This document shows, piece after piece, positions 36,299-44,790 of a DNA stretch of 64,000 nt. The stretch is taken from assembly GCF_002252565.1 (NCBI RefSeq), contig NZ_NPML01000007.1, forward strand, positions 410,733 through 474,732, given 5' to 3'. The stretch comes from Petroclostridium xylanilyticum. GTDB taxonomy: Bacteria > Bacillota > Clostridia > SK-Y3. Position 1 is the stretch's first letter. Each line of letters starts with the position of its first letter. A model generated the notes under the pieces. The model was not told where the DNA came from. It saw only the letters and a program-made list of their open reading frames with translations, and did no database searches. The position numbers and the translations under genes are program-made.

Positions 36299-38464
36299 TT
36301 AATCAACATCCGTAAACCTGAATTCCACTTCCACTACCGTACCCGGGGCAACCGTAGTACCTGCCGCCGGTTGTTGCTTGATAGCAGTACCAGAACCAGT
36401 TATTTTAATATTCAATCCCGCATCAGTTAATATCTTGTTGGCATCCAATACCGACTTCTTTAGGACGTCCGGAACTACAACATTAGAAATCTGTTCGGCC
36501 CCCTCCGTATATAATATAACTACCGATTTTTCCTGAAGTTTTGCTCCAGGTTTTGGAGTTTGGTCAGTAATAGTATTGCCAGTCCCCTGGATTTTATATG
36601 TCAAATTAACCTCTTTTAAAGCTTTCTGCGCTTCTTTCACATCCTTATTTCTTAATTCCGGAACATACACATCCATTGTTGCCAGCTCTTGTTCAGTAAA
36701 CTTAGGTTCTACTTCCAAATATCTTAAAGTATCATCAAGGATTCTGCCTACAACCGGGGCTGCAATCACACCACCATAATAAGCTTCTCCTTTAGGTTCA
36801 TCCAATATTACAAGCACGACAACCTTCGGATCATCAGCGGGAGCAAAGCCAATGAATGAAGCAATATAATTACTGCTGCCTCTGGGAAGTTTTTCAGATG
36901 TTCCAGTCTTACCCGCCACTCTATAACCTTTTATATATGCATTTTTTCCTGTACCTTCTGAAACAACAGTCTCTAAAATTCCCCTAAGGGTTGCAGAAGT
37001 TTCTTTTGATATAACCTGCCGGACAACTTCCGGTTCGAAAGTCTTAATTACATTTCCGTCTTTATCAGTAAGCTGTTTTACTAATCTGGGTTTTAGCAGT
37101 ATTCCATCATTTGCAACCGCAGATATGGCACTAACCATTTGCAGCGGAGTTACCTGAAATCCCTGTCCAAAGGATGCTGTAGCTAATTCCAATTCATTAA
37201 AAGCTGTAGGCTTATGGAATATTCCGGCTGTTTCTCCATCAAAATCTATTCCTGTCCTCTCTAGAAAACCGAAAGCCTTGACATAACGGTAAAAAGTCTG
37301 TGCCCCCAGTCTGAATCCAACTTCAATAAATACAGGGTTACAGGAGTTCTGGACCCCTTGTACAAAAGTCTGTACTCCATGAGGCCTGCCGGATCTCCAA
37401 CATTTAATATTCTTCCCTGCAACTGTAACATAACCTATATCATTGAACATATCGGTAGGCTTTACAACATTTTCTTCCAATCCGGCAGCCGATGTGATGA
37501 TTTTAAAGGTAGACCCCGGTTCATAGCTGTCAACAACAGCTTTATTTCTCCACATTTTCTCCAGTTCAATCTTGTAACGCTCATTAAACTCTTTTCCCGT
37601 TAATTTTTCCAATTCCTTCTGTACTTCTTCATTCTGTATTTTAAACGGGTTATTCAAATCGAAGTCAGGTTTAACTGCCATGGCAAGTATATCCCCGGTT
37701 CTCGGGTCCATTACAATGGCTGCCCCACCTTTTTCCACTTTATTATCTATTACTGCCGTTTCCAAATGTTTTTCGGCAAAATGCTGGATTACTTCATCGA
37801 TTGTTAAAACTACATTGGCACCATCTTCTGGATTTACATATCTTTCATATTTGTACGGCATATCCGTCCCAACAGCGTCCTTCGCTGAAACGATTCTTCC
37901 TGGTAAGCCTTTTAGATATTTATCATATTTAGCTTCTATTCCAAATAACCCTTGATTGTCAACACCGGTAGCTCCTATTACATGGGAAGCAAAATTGCCA
38001 TATGGATAATATCTCTTTGAATCTCCGTCCAGGTGAATACCTTTGAAATTACATTTTCTAATTTCATCAGCTTCGTTTTTCTCAATTTTTCTTTTTATAA
38101 TCTCATATGCACTATTCTTAGTAATCTTTTTATACACATCTTCATAATTCATTTCCAGGATTTGCGAAAGCTTTGTGGCAACTTCTTCTGCATTACCGGC
38201 TTTTTTTATCTCATTTGGTATGACACTTACCGTTTCCACCGAGGCACTAACTGCAAGAGGCTTGCCATTGCGGTCAAAAATGGTACCTCTCTTAGAGTTT
38301 ATAATTCTATCTCTGGTTTGCTGTTCTATAGCTTCTTTTTGCAGTCTCTCTCCTTCATGTATCTGCCACCATCCAGTTCTAATGATTAACCCCAGCGACG
38401 ATAAGGTAAAAAAAACAAGTAAAAATAGTATTCTTTTTTTTATTGTCAGATTTGGCGCAGCCAA
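36299..38464 (-). CDS. spoVD: Stage V sporulation protein D / division PBP2B with PASTA domains
   Basis: Class B PBP for septal and spore cortex peptidoglycan. From the start used here it is 721 aa: one membrane segment (about residues 10-30), dimerisation domain, transpeptidase domain with YEPGSTFK (SxxK), SCNP (SxN) and KTGTSEK, and two C-terminal PASTA domains. I use TTG 38464 (AAPNLTIKKRIL) because GGGGTGG lies seven bases upstream; the longer reading to 38533 passes through an AGTGGGGAGTG repeat. It could be the only division class B PBP here. Confidence 0.93.
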   Translation of the reverse strand: MAAPNLTIKKRILFLLVFFTLSSLGLIIRTGWWQIHEGERLQKEAIEQQTRDRIINSKRGTIFDRNGKPLAVSASVETVSVIPNEIKKAGNAEEVATKLSQILEMNYEDVYKKITKNSAYEIIKRKIEKNEADEIRKCNFKGIHLDGDSKRYYPYGNFASHVIGATGVDNQGLFGIEAKYDKYLKGLPGRIVSAKDAVGTDMPYKYERYVNPEDGANVVLTIDEVIQHFAEKHLETAVIDNKVEKGGAAIVMDPRTGDILAMAVKPDFDLNNPFKIQNEEVQKELEKLTGKEFNERYKIELEKMWRNKAVVDSYEPGSTFKIITSAAGLEENVVKPTDMFNDIGYVTVAGKNIKCWRSGRPHGVQTFVQGVQNSCNPVFIEVGFRLGAQTFYRYVKAFGFLERTGIDFDGETAGIFHKPTAFNELELATASFGQGFQVTPLQMVSAISAVANDGILLKPRLVKQLTDKDGNVIKTFEPEVVRQVISKETSATLRGILETVVSEGTGKNAYIKGYRVAGKTGTSEKLPRGSSNYIASFIGFAPADDPKVVVLVILDEPKGEAYYGGVIAAPVVGRILDDTLRYLEVEPKFTEQELATMDVYVPELRNKDVKEAQKALKEVNLTYKIQGTGNTITDQTPKPGAKLQEKSVVILYTEGAEQISNVVVPDVLKKSVLDANKILTDAGLNIKITGSGTAIKQQPAAGTTVAPGTVVEVEFRFTDVD

Positions 38465-38501
38465 AACAAAACCACCCCTCACAAAAAAATTGCTGTCGAT
38501 G

Positions 38502-38595
38502 ACTCCCCGCTGTCCACTCCCCACTATTTTCATATTAAAGATTGAGATTGAGGTTAAGATTGAGTTTGAACTATCTCAATCTTAATCTCAATCTC
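38502..38595. repeat. Double repeat: AGTGGGGAGTG array plus GATTGA hairpin
   Basis: ACTCCCCGCTGTCCACTCCC and onward (38502-38533) belongs to the AGTGGGG family. Directly after it GATTGAGATTGAGGTTAAG... (38540-38564) pairs with CTCAATCTTAATCTCAATCTC (38575-38595), a 6-bp-periodic perfect hairpin of about 20 bp with a 10-base loop. It fills the ftsL-spoVD gap. Confidence 0.8.
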
Positions 38596-38616
38596 CTATA
38601 AATATATAATACAAAT

Positions 38617-39114
38617 TTAATATAAATATTCCAAAACATTGTTTATTATCCTATTGATAATAGCAAAACCACCTTGCTGGTTGTTATCCTCAAGCTGCCT
38701 ATCCACTACTTCTGCATAATCGTTCCTTTTTAATTTAACATAAACATTTTGATACTTTTCAGGCCGTTTCATTCCAAGCTTTGTCCTGGCAATTTCTTCA
38801 ACTTTTTTCAAATCAATAGAGCGGTCCAATTCCACCTGCAATTGTTCGTTCACTCTTTTTATTTGACTTAACTGTTTTTTATAATTATCAATCTTATTAC
38901 TTGCCTCGGTAATAGCTGCATATCGAAATATGATACAAAATGCAACGCCAAAACATATTAACACGCCCAGAATAGTCTTGAGTTTTTCGATACCTCTTGC
39001 TTCAGGCTTAAGTTTTACCGTCTTATTTTCATTTGATTTTGGTTGGCGGCTGGAAATATACTGTTCCTGTTCCTGGTATTTATAGGCATTACTACTTTTT
39101 TGCGCTGCTAACAA
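38617..39114 (-). CDS. ftsL: Septum formation initiator protein FtsL/DivIC-like
   Basis: Small bitopic divisome protein of 165 aa: a basic, Ser/Gln-rich cytoplasmic N-terminus, a single membrane segment (about residues 50-68), then a leucine-zipper-type coiled coil (IDNYKKQLSQIKRVNEQLQVELDRS) and the ARTKLGMKRPEKYQNVYVKL tail seen in this family. I choose TTG 39114 (LAAQKSSNAYK) with GAGG nine bases upstream; GTG 39129 is an alternative. Between rsmH and spoVD, the normal ftsL place. Confidence 0.85.
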   Translation of the reverse strand: MLAAQKSSNAYKYQEQEQYISSRQPKSNENKTVKLKPEARGIEKLKTILGVLICFGVAFCIIFRYAAITEASNKIDNYKKQLSQIKRVNEQLQVELDRSIDLKKVEEIARTKLGMKRPEKYQNVYVKLKRNDYAEVVDRQLEDNNQQGGFAIINRIINNVLEYLY

Positions 39115-39161
39115 GATTATCAACCTCACAATCTATACTGACTTTTACAATTAAAATTCTC

Positions 39162-40097
39162 CTACAACTTCTCCACTACTCTAAGCTTCGCACTTCTGGC
39201 TCTCGGATTAACTGTTAACTCTTGCTCTGATGGAACTATTGGTTTCTTTACTACAATTTTAGTTACTGGTTTTTTTCCACATACACAAACCGGAAACTGG
39301 GGTGGGCATTCACATTTACTGCTTAACCTGCTAAAAGTCTGCTTTACGATTCGGTCTTCAAGCGAATGAAAAGTTATGATGGCCATCCTCCCGCCCGGTT
39401 TCAGAACATCTGCAAAATCCATAATAGCGGACTCAAGAATCCCCAATTCATTATTTACTGCAATTCTAATAGCTTGAAAAGTTCTTTTGGCCGGGTGCGG
39501 GCCATCCCTTCTTGCTGCTGCCGGAATCGCCTTCTTGATAACATCCACCAATTCTCCCGTTGTAGAGATTGGCGCCGTTTCCCGTCGCTGCACAATAAAC
39601 TTTGCTATTCTTCTTGCCCATTTCTCCTCGCCGTAACTAAAAATAATATTCGTTAATTCTTCCTCCGAATATTCATTTATGATATTATAGGCACTCAAAG
39701 GGTTCTTCCTATCCATTCTCATATCTAAAGCTGCGTCTTGTTGGTAACTAAATCCTCTTTCTCCCTCATCCAGCTGGTGAGATGAAACACCCAAATCTGC
39801 AACTACTCCATCAACTGATAAAATATTTAATCTCTGTAATATTTCTTTTATATTTTTAAAGTTATCATTTACTAGTATAATTTTTTCTTTATAATCTTTT
39901 AACCTTTCTGTAGATGCAGCAATAGCATTAACATCTTGATCAATGCCTATAAGCTTACCATTACTCCCTAATTTTTCACAAATTCTATAGGAATGGCCTC
40001 CACCACCTAATGTTGCATCAACATATATTCCTTCCGGTTTTATATTTAGAGCATCAATACTCTCTTCAAGCATCACCGACACATGATGAAAGTCCAT
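39162..40097 (-). CDS. rsmH: 16S rRNA (cytosine(1402)-N(4))-methyltransferase
   Basis: SAM-dependent methyltransferase of the ribosomal P site (formerly MraW). The 311-aa protein has the [15 protein letters not shown]-terminus, the SAM motif [12 protein letters not shown], the LGVSSHQLD motif and the basic C-terminus [15 protein letters not shown]. Between mraZ and ftsL. A GATAAA-type repeat lies between its 5' end and mraZ. Confidence 0.97.
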   Translation of the reverse strand: MDFHHVSVMLEESIDALNIKPEGIYVDATLGGGGHSYRICEKLGSNGKLIGIDQDVNAIAASTERLKDYKEKIILVNDNFKNIKEILQRLNILSVDGVVADLGVSSHQLDEGERGFSYQQDAALDMRMDRKNPLSAYNIINEYSEEELTNIIFSYGEEKWARRIAKFIVQRRETAPISTTGELVDVIKKAIPAAARRDGPHPAKRTFQAIRIAVNNELGILESAIMDFADVLKPGGRMAIITFHSLEDRIVKQTFSRLSSKCECPPQFPVCVCGKKPVTKIVVKKPIVPSEQELTVNPRARSAKLRVVEKL

Positions 40098-40108
40098 CTT
40101 TTCACCTT

Positions 40109-40154
40109 CTTAATTCCTTATCTGTTTCTTTATCTGTATCTATATCTCTATCTC
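40109..40154. repeat. GATAAA-type hexamer array, single arm
   Basis: CTTATCTGTTTCTTTATCTG followed by TATCTATATCTCTATCTC is a 6-bp-periodic array of the same kind as the right arm at 8134-8179. No complementary arm is present. It ends 3 bases short of the mraZ stop codon. Confidence 0.7.
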
Positions 40155-40156
40155 AA

Positions 40157-40588
40157 TTATATTCCTAAAAATGCCATCTTCTCTGCAATTTCATCCGGAC
40201 TTATATTGTCATCGCTGTTGTACTGATCCCATCGTTCTTTATCCCAGATTTCTACTCTGGTAGAAACCCCTATTACAACTACGTCCTTTTCCAAGCCGGC
40301 ATGTTCCCGTAAGTTAGCAGGAATAAGGATTCTGCCCTGCTTGTCTACTTCACATTCAGTGGCCCCGGAGAAAAAAAACCTAATAAAAGCTCTTGCATCT
40401 TTACTGGTGAGTGGTAAAGTTTTTAATTTTGTTTCTAGGTTTACCCATTCTTCAAGCGAATATACAAATAGACAATTATCTAAACCTTTTGTAACAATGA
40501 ATTTTTCACCTAAATCTTCACGGAATTTAGATGGGATGATAATTCTTCCCTTTGTATCTATACTATGCAGATATTCACCAATGAACAC
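40157..40588 (-). CDS. mraZ: Transcriptional regulator MraZ
   Basis: DNA-binding protein with two SpoVT-AbrB-type domains that represses the division/cell-wall (dcw) cluster. From GTG 40588 it is 143 aa, the normal MraZ length, with GGGGTGG six bases upstream. It contains [18 protein letters not shown] and the second copy [18 protein letters not shown]. First gene of the dcw cluster; three 10-bp-spaced operator repeats lie just upstream. A longer in-frame reading to 40720 runs through the operator and promoter and is rejected. Confidence 0.96.
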   Translation of the reverse strand: MFIGEYLHSIDTKGRIIIPSKFREDLGEKFIVTKGLDNCLFVYSLEEWVNLETKLKTLPLTSKDARAFIRFFFSGATECEVDKQGRILIPANLREHAGLEKDVVVIGVSTRVEIWDKERWDQYNSDDNISPDEIAEKMAFLGI

Positions 40589-40615
40589 TGAATTCCACCC
40601 CACCCATGTAACTTC

Positions 40616-40644
40616 GCACCACTTTTCACCACTTTCCACCACTC
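40616..40644 (-). promoter_or_regulatory. MraZ operator: three 10-bp-spaced AGTGGTG repeats
   Basis: On the minus strand AGTGGTGGAA-AGTGGTGAAA-AGTGGTGCGA is a run of three direct repeats with exact 10-bp period (complement of CACCACT at 40617, 40627 and 40637). MraZ is known to bind direct repeats of this kind (TGGGN or GTGG cores, one per helical turn) ahead of its own gene. They lie between a probable promoter (TTGTTG at 40679-40684 and TTATAA at 40656-40661, 17-base spacer) and the GTG start, consistent with autorepression. Confidence 0.8.
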
Positions 40645-40701
40645 TAGTTGTAATTTTATAATATTTTTCCAATTGAATCAACAACTTTTTGAGAAAAAAA
40701 T

Positions 40702-40734
40702 AAAAGATAGGACTGGTCATTAGTCCTATCTTTT
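40702..40734. terminator. Terminator of the spo0E-like gene
   Basis: AAAAGATAGGACT (40702-40714) pairs perfectly with AGTCCTATCTTTT (40722-40734). On the minus strand the stem is followed by ATTTTTTT, so it ends the upstream spo0E-like transcript and insulates the mraZ promoter. Confidence 0.9.
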
Positions 40735-40761
40735 ACTAGTTCTTTAGCACCAGATATCGTC

Positions 40762-40930
40762 CTATCTCTTATTTAACAGTTTTGCATTAGGTTGTTTTTT
40801 CTTTGTCCGTATCTGATTATAATACTCAACAATAAGCTTGTCCAATTCTATACTGATGGCATAGATCTGTTCAAAGTCGGCATTTCTTACTAACATCGTA
40901 TCCAAACGCTACAATTCGATCATTCAGCAT
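40762..40930 (-). pseudogene. Spo0E-like aspartyl-phosphate phosphatase, apparent frameshift
   Basis: ATG 40930 has GAGGTG five bases upstream and reads MLNDRIVAF, then leaves frame and hits a stop after about 19 codons. Removing one base near codon 8 would restore VALDTMLVRNADFEQIYAIS followed by IELDKLIVEYYNQIRTKKKQ, which is the Spo0E motif (SxELDxLIxEYY). The whole is 169 nt, one more than a multiple of three. The downstream frame can also be read from an internal ATG as a 44-aa protein. Spo0E removes phosphate from Spo0A~P and blocks sporulation; a break would favour sporulation, but a sequencing error is equally possible. Confidence 0.7.
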
Positions 40931-40960
40931 AGAATCACCTCAAAAATATATTGTTTTTTT

Positions 40961-40989
40961 ATTTTACAACAATATACAAAATATGTCAA
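40961..40989 (-). promoter_or_regulatory. Sigma-A promoter of the spo0E-like gene
   Basis: Minus-strand TTGACA (complement of 40984-40989) and TAAAAT (complement of 40961-40966) are 17 bases apart, about 25 bases ahead of the expected start. The rest of 40931-41089 is AT-rich with no gene seen. Confidence 0.75.
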
Positions 40990-41089
40990 TATATATTATA
41001 TTTCTTATTTTTTACAACGTTTTTACAGCTTTTTTACATTTTATTACCAATATTTTCGCTTTATATCGACATAATATAAATTATTACGC

Positions 41090-41869
41090 CTAGATGTTGC
41101 TAGTCTTTTTTCTAAATGAAATCATAAGGCCTATACTTAGTATTACAGATACTGCAGCAACAACCTGCGATACCCGAAAACTTCCCCAGTATAAGCTATC
41201 TGTTCTTAACCCTTCAATCCAGAATCTACCCAATCCGTACCAGAAGGCATACAATAAAAACATCTCGCCTTCAAATTTTTTTCTCTTCCGATACCACATA
41301 AGAAACACGAAACCCAGCAGGTTCCATAACGATTCATATAGAAAAGTCGGATGTACCGCTATTCTAGCCTGAGCCTCCGCATCATATATCTCCATTCTCC
41401 AAGGTAGTGATGTAGGGCCACCGTAGGCTTCCTGATTTACAAAATTACCCCATCTTCCTATAGCTTGTGCAATTATAAGTCCTAAAGTCCCTATGTCAAA
41501 TACTTTCCAGACATTTATTCTTTTTATTTTGCAATATATGATGGTAGAAATGAGGGCAGCTATAATGGCCCCATATATTGCTAACCCACCCTGTCTTATC
41601 AAAAATATTTCACTTAAATTGCCATAAAAAATTACATAATACAATCTTGCCCCCACTATCGCTGCAGGCGTACCATAAAGAGCAACATCCATAATAATCT
41701 CAGGGTCCAATCCCGTCCTTTTAGCTTCAAATATAGCAATCATAAGACCTAATAAGAAGCCGGTTGAAATAATAATACCATACCAGTATATGGGTAATCC
41801 AAAGATGGTAAAAGCTGTACGGTCTATAAAAAATTCCAGCCCCAGTCCTGGAAATCTTATCGGTTGCAT
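41090..41869 (-). CDS. lgt: Prolipoprotein diacylglyceryl transferase
   Basis: Membrane enzyme transferring diacylglycerol to the lipobox cysteine of lipoproteins. The 259-aa protein has about seven membrane helices, the signature GRWGNFVNQEAYG and the HPTFLYESLWNL motif. Monocistronic here. It could serve the YhcN-like lipoprotein at 44.8 kb among others. Confidence 0.96.
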   Translation of the reverse strand: MQPIRFPGLGLEFFIDRTAFTIFGLPIYWYGIIISTGFLLGLMIAIFEAKRTGLDPEIIMDVALYGTPAAIVGARLYYVIFYGNLSEIFLIRQGGLAIYGAIIAALISTIIYCKIKRINVWKVFDIGTLGLIIAQAIGRWGNFVNQEAYGGPTSLPWRMEIYDAEAQARIAVHPTFLYESLWNLLGFVFLMWYRKRKKFEGEMFLLYAFWYGLGRFWIEGLRTDSLYWGSFRVSQVVAAVSVILSIGLMISFRKKTSNI

Positions 41870-41890
41870 TATAATCCCCCCAATTATTGT

Positions 41891-42004
41891 TGAATTGAGA
41901 ATGCATAATTATGGGCACAATCTGTCAGGAACTTTACATGTAGCACATTTCCGGTTCCATGCCCGTTTTATTTTAAAAATTTCTTAATTCTCAATTTTCA
42001 ATTC
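41891..42004. repeat. GAATTGAGAATT-family inverted pair overlapping a stop codon
   Basis: TGAATTGAGAAT (41891-41902) is complementary to AATTCTCAATTTTCAATTC (41986-42004), about 85 bases apart, in the gap between the lgt 5' end and the M16 peptidase 3' end. The peptidase stop codon (41998-42000) and last codon lie inside the right arm. Confidence 0.7.
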
Positions 42005-43293
42005 GATTCATATGGTTTTATAACAGACAATGCCATATTATCAATTTTAAAGTGATTTGTAAAGCGTTCTTTAACATCATTAAAAGTTATTGACTCATAG
42101 GTTTGAATATAATCGAAAAGATTAATATTTCTAAATAAATTGGCTACGAAAGTATTTGCCAGTTTTTCTACACTATTAAATTGTCTCAGGAACCTTCCAA
42201 AAATTACTTTTTTAATCCTCTCAAAGACCTTCTCATCCAACCCATCACGCTGTAATCTGTTAATTTCATTAATCATTTCCTGTTGAACCTTTTCAGGGTT
42301 AAAGGATTCTCCTCCAAAAATAGTAAACCCATAGTTTACCTCTGCATTAAAATCAACTTCAAAAGTATCATTAATCAAACCTTGTTCATATAGATTTTGG
42401 TATAAAGGAGTACTTTTTCCCATGATCATTTCCAGCAAAATCCGTGTAATAATATCTTTTTTCAGTAACCGGGAGCCCCCGTAACCAATATCGGTATCTT
42501 TAAACCCCATTTGAAATAACGGAATGGATACACTTAAATTTTGTTCCACTTTTTGTTGATATATGGTAGGTGGCTCTTCAGGATATAGTCTTTTTATTTC
42601 ATTTTTTAGAGGCTCTCTTATCTTCAAATTATGCTCTACATGCTCCCCTACCTCTTTGGGGTCCACATCCCCTAATACAAACAGAAGCATATTAGAAGGA
42701 TTGTAAAAAGTATTATAGCATTTATATAATATGTCTTTATTTATTTTACTAATGCTTTCAATGGTTCCGGCAATATCTTTTTTTACTGGATGTTCATGAT
42801 ACAATGCGCCAAGAAAATTAAAAAACACTCTCCAATTTGGATCATCATCATACATCCGGATTTCCTGGCCTATTATTCCTTGCTCTTTTTGTATACTTTC
42901 TTCGGTAAAATAAGGGTTTTGTACAAAATTTAATAATATGTCCAAGCTTTCATAAAAGTTATCCGTACAGGAAAACAGGTATGCGGTAGTATTAAAACTG
43001 GTAAAAGCATTCGCTGAAACCCCTAAACGTGAGAATTTATCAAACACGTTTCCTTCTTCTTCTTCAAACAGTTTATGTTCCAGAAAATGTGCAATCCCAT
43101 CCGGCACCTCGGTCACGTGGTCCTCCCCGGGTACTACGAATTTACTATCAATAGAACCGTAATGTGTAGCAAAAACAGCATAACTTTTGCTGTATCCTTT
43201 TTTTGGTAATATATAGACATTTAAACCGCTTTTATCTACTCCATGATACATTATTTCTTTTAATACTGGACTTTCATATTGTCTTAATTCCAT
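41998..43293 (-). CDS. ymfH: M16-family zinc peptidase (YmfH-like)
   Basis: Insulinase-family metallopeptidase with the inverted zinc motif HFLEH (HxxEH; in IAHFLEHKLFEEEEGNVF) near residue 72 and a second downstream Glu. Length (431 aa from ATG 43293) corresponds to one half of a full M16 enzyme. I use 43293 (MELRQYESPV) because GGGAGG lies seven bases upstream. The paired gene upstream lacks the zinc motif, as in B. subtilis ymfF-ymfH. Substrate unknown. Confidence 0.93.
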   Translation of the reverse strand: MELRQYESPVLKEIMYHGVDKSGLNVYILPKKGYSKSYAVFATHYGSIDSKFVVPGEDHVTEVPDGIAHFLEHKLFEEEEGNVFDKFSRLGVSANAFTSFNTTAYLFSCTDNFYESLDILLNFVQNPYFTEESIQKEQGIIGQEIRMYDDDPNWRVFFNFLGALYHEHPVKKDIAGTIESISKINKDILYKCYNTFYNPSNMLLFVLGDVDPKEVGEHVEHNLKIREPLKNEIKRLYPEEPPTIYQQKVEQNLSVSIPLFQMGFKDTDIGYGGSRLLKKDIITRILLEMIMGKSTPLYQNLYEQGLINDTFEVDFNAEVNYGFTIFGGESFNPEKVQQEMINEINRLQRDGLDEKVFERIKKVIFGRFLRQFNSVEKLANTFVANLFRNINLFDYIQTYESITFNDVKERFTNHFKIDNMALSVIKPYESN

Positions 43294-43314
43294 TAAATAT
43301 TCCTCCCAATTCAC

Positions 43315-44586
43315 TTAAGCCTTATTTTTAAGAAAATAAATAGTGTCCAACTCTATTTTTTGAGCTACTGATATTACATCTTCTTTCGTTACCAAAGAAA
43401 TTTTTTGAATCAAATCCTCGAAACTATCGTTGGTGCCTCCCACAAACTGGCTCAAGTAATAGTCTGTCATATGAAATGCATTGTCTGTTAATGATCTTAT
43501 ACTATTAATGGAACTATTTATTGTAGACTCATATTCATAGTCTGTAATATTGCCATTTTTTATCTCATCTACCTGTTTTAATATCTCATCCAATGCCTTT
43601 TGATAGTTCTGTACTTCTATTCCCGAACTGACCAGCATAAGCCCCTTAAATTTTTCCAACCGTGAAAACACATAATATGCTAAACTCAATTTTTCCCTTA
43701 CATTATTAAATAGTTTGGAATGGGGACCTCCCCCCAAGATACCACTGTAAACAATTAAGGAATAGTAATCTCTGTCCCGGGGTGAAACCTTTGTCCTAAA
43801 TCCTAAAGAAAGTTTTCCTTGAGCTACTTCCAATTCTTCGTCTATCTTTTTAACAGATTTTACTTGTGAAACAATTTCTGTAGATGGATACTCAAGTTTT
43901 TGCTCTAAATTAATATCAAACAAGCTTTTAACAAGATTATATACTTCTTCTTCATTTATTCTGCCTGTTACAAAAATATCAACCGGGCTGGAACGTATAA
44001 CTGACGTATAGTATTCGTAAAGATTCCTCTCATCAATTAATTCCAAATCTTCTATATTACCTAGTTCATAAATACTAAAACGTTCATCTTTGCACATTTC
44101 CTGATAACAGCGTTCTACCGCATAAACCATCTTATTGTTAATTAATCCTTTAATTAAATCTCTTAATTTTTCTTTCTCCTGTTCCACGTATTCCTTCTTA
44201 AACACCCCACCTTCGGTAATAGGGTTAAATACCAGAGTCTGGGCAAACTCCAAAATTTTCTTCAGTAATCCTCCATCATTTGAAATATATTGGTCATCAA
44301 TTACTTCAAAGCTGAAGTAGAGTATCTGACTTTCACCTTTTTTATTTATACCACAATCAAACGCTGCACCATATAAATTTTCCAGATATTCAGCTATTGC
44401 TTGAGAATTAGGGAATCCTTTACATCCCCTTCTTAATACGTAGGGCAATAGTGCGTTTCTTGTAGCATTTTCTTTTGTTAGTTGCCTATGAATAAAAATA
44501 CTTACCGTATAGGTTTTAAATTTTTCCAGGGGAATACAATATAGATTGATTCCCTCTTTTAAATTTAATTTTTTAACAATATTCAC
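43315..44586 (-). CDS. ymfF: M16-like non-catalytic peptidase partner (YmfF-like)
   Basis: A 423-aa M16-fold protein. It shows ILGGGPHSKLFNNVREKLSLAYYVFSRLEKFKG, typical of the C-terminal half of M16 proteins, but the position of the HxxEH motif reads LPYVLRRGC and no zinc ligands are seen, so it is probably the inactive partner of the enzyme downstream. GTG 44586 has GGGAG upstream; TTG 44607 is an alternative. Confidence 0.9.
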   Translation of the reverse strand: MNIVKKLNLKEGINLYCIPLEKFKTYTVSIFIHRQLTKENATRNALLPYVLRRGCKGFPNSQAIAEYLENLYGAAFDCGINKKGESQILYFSFEVIDDQYISNDGGLLKKILEFAQTLVFNPITEGGVFKKEYVEQEKEKLRDLIKGLINNKMVYAVERCYQEMCKDERFSIYELGNIEDLELIDERNLYEYYTSVIRSSPVDIFVTGRINEEEVYNLVKSLFDINLEQKLEYPSTEIVSQVKSVKKIDEELEVAQGKLSLGFRTKVSPRDRDYYSLIVYSGILGGGPHSKLFNNVREKLSLAYYVFSRLEKFKGLMLVSSGIEVQNYQKALDEILKQVDEIKNGNITDYEYESTINSSINSIRSLTDNAFHMTDYYLSQFVGGTNDSFEDLIQKISLVTKEDVISVAQKIELDTIYFLKNKA

Positions 44587-44743
44587 TGATGTCACACTCC
44601 CAGTCAAATTTATTTGGCAACAATGAGTTTGAAAGCGCTGAAAAAGTGCCTCTTATTTTTATCTTTTTATACTATAACATATCTTATTTAGATTGTGCCA
44701 TAATTTGATAAATTTATTCATCAGATTTTAAATAAAAAATAAT

Positions 44744-44789
44744 AAACAGTTAAAGCCACACATAGAATTATGCATGGCTTTAACTGTTT
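44744..44789 (-). terminator. Terminator after the YhcN-like gene
   Basis: AAACAGTTAAAGCCA (44744-44758) pairs with TGGCTTTAACTGTTT (44775-44789); on the minus strand it continues as ATTATTTTTTATTT. It starts right at the stop codon of the lipoprotein gene (44791). Confidence 0.9.
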
Positions 44790-44790
44790 A

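Noticed and set aside
40589..40720. 44-residue N-terminal extension of MraZ
   Set aside because: It would translate the MraZ operator and promoter; the GTG at 40588 has a good ribosome-binding site and gives the normal MraZ length.
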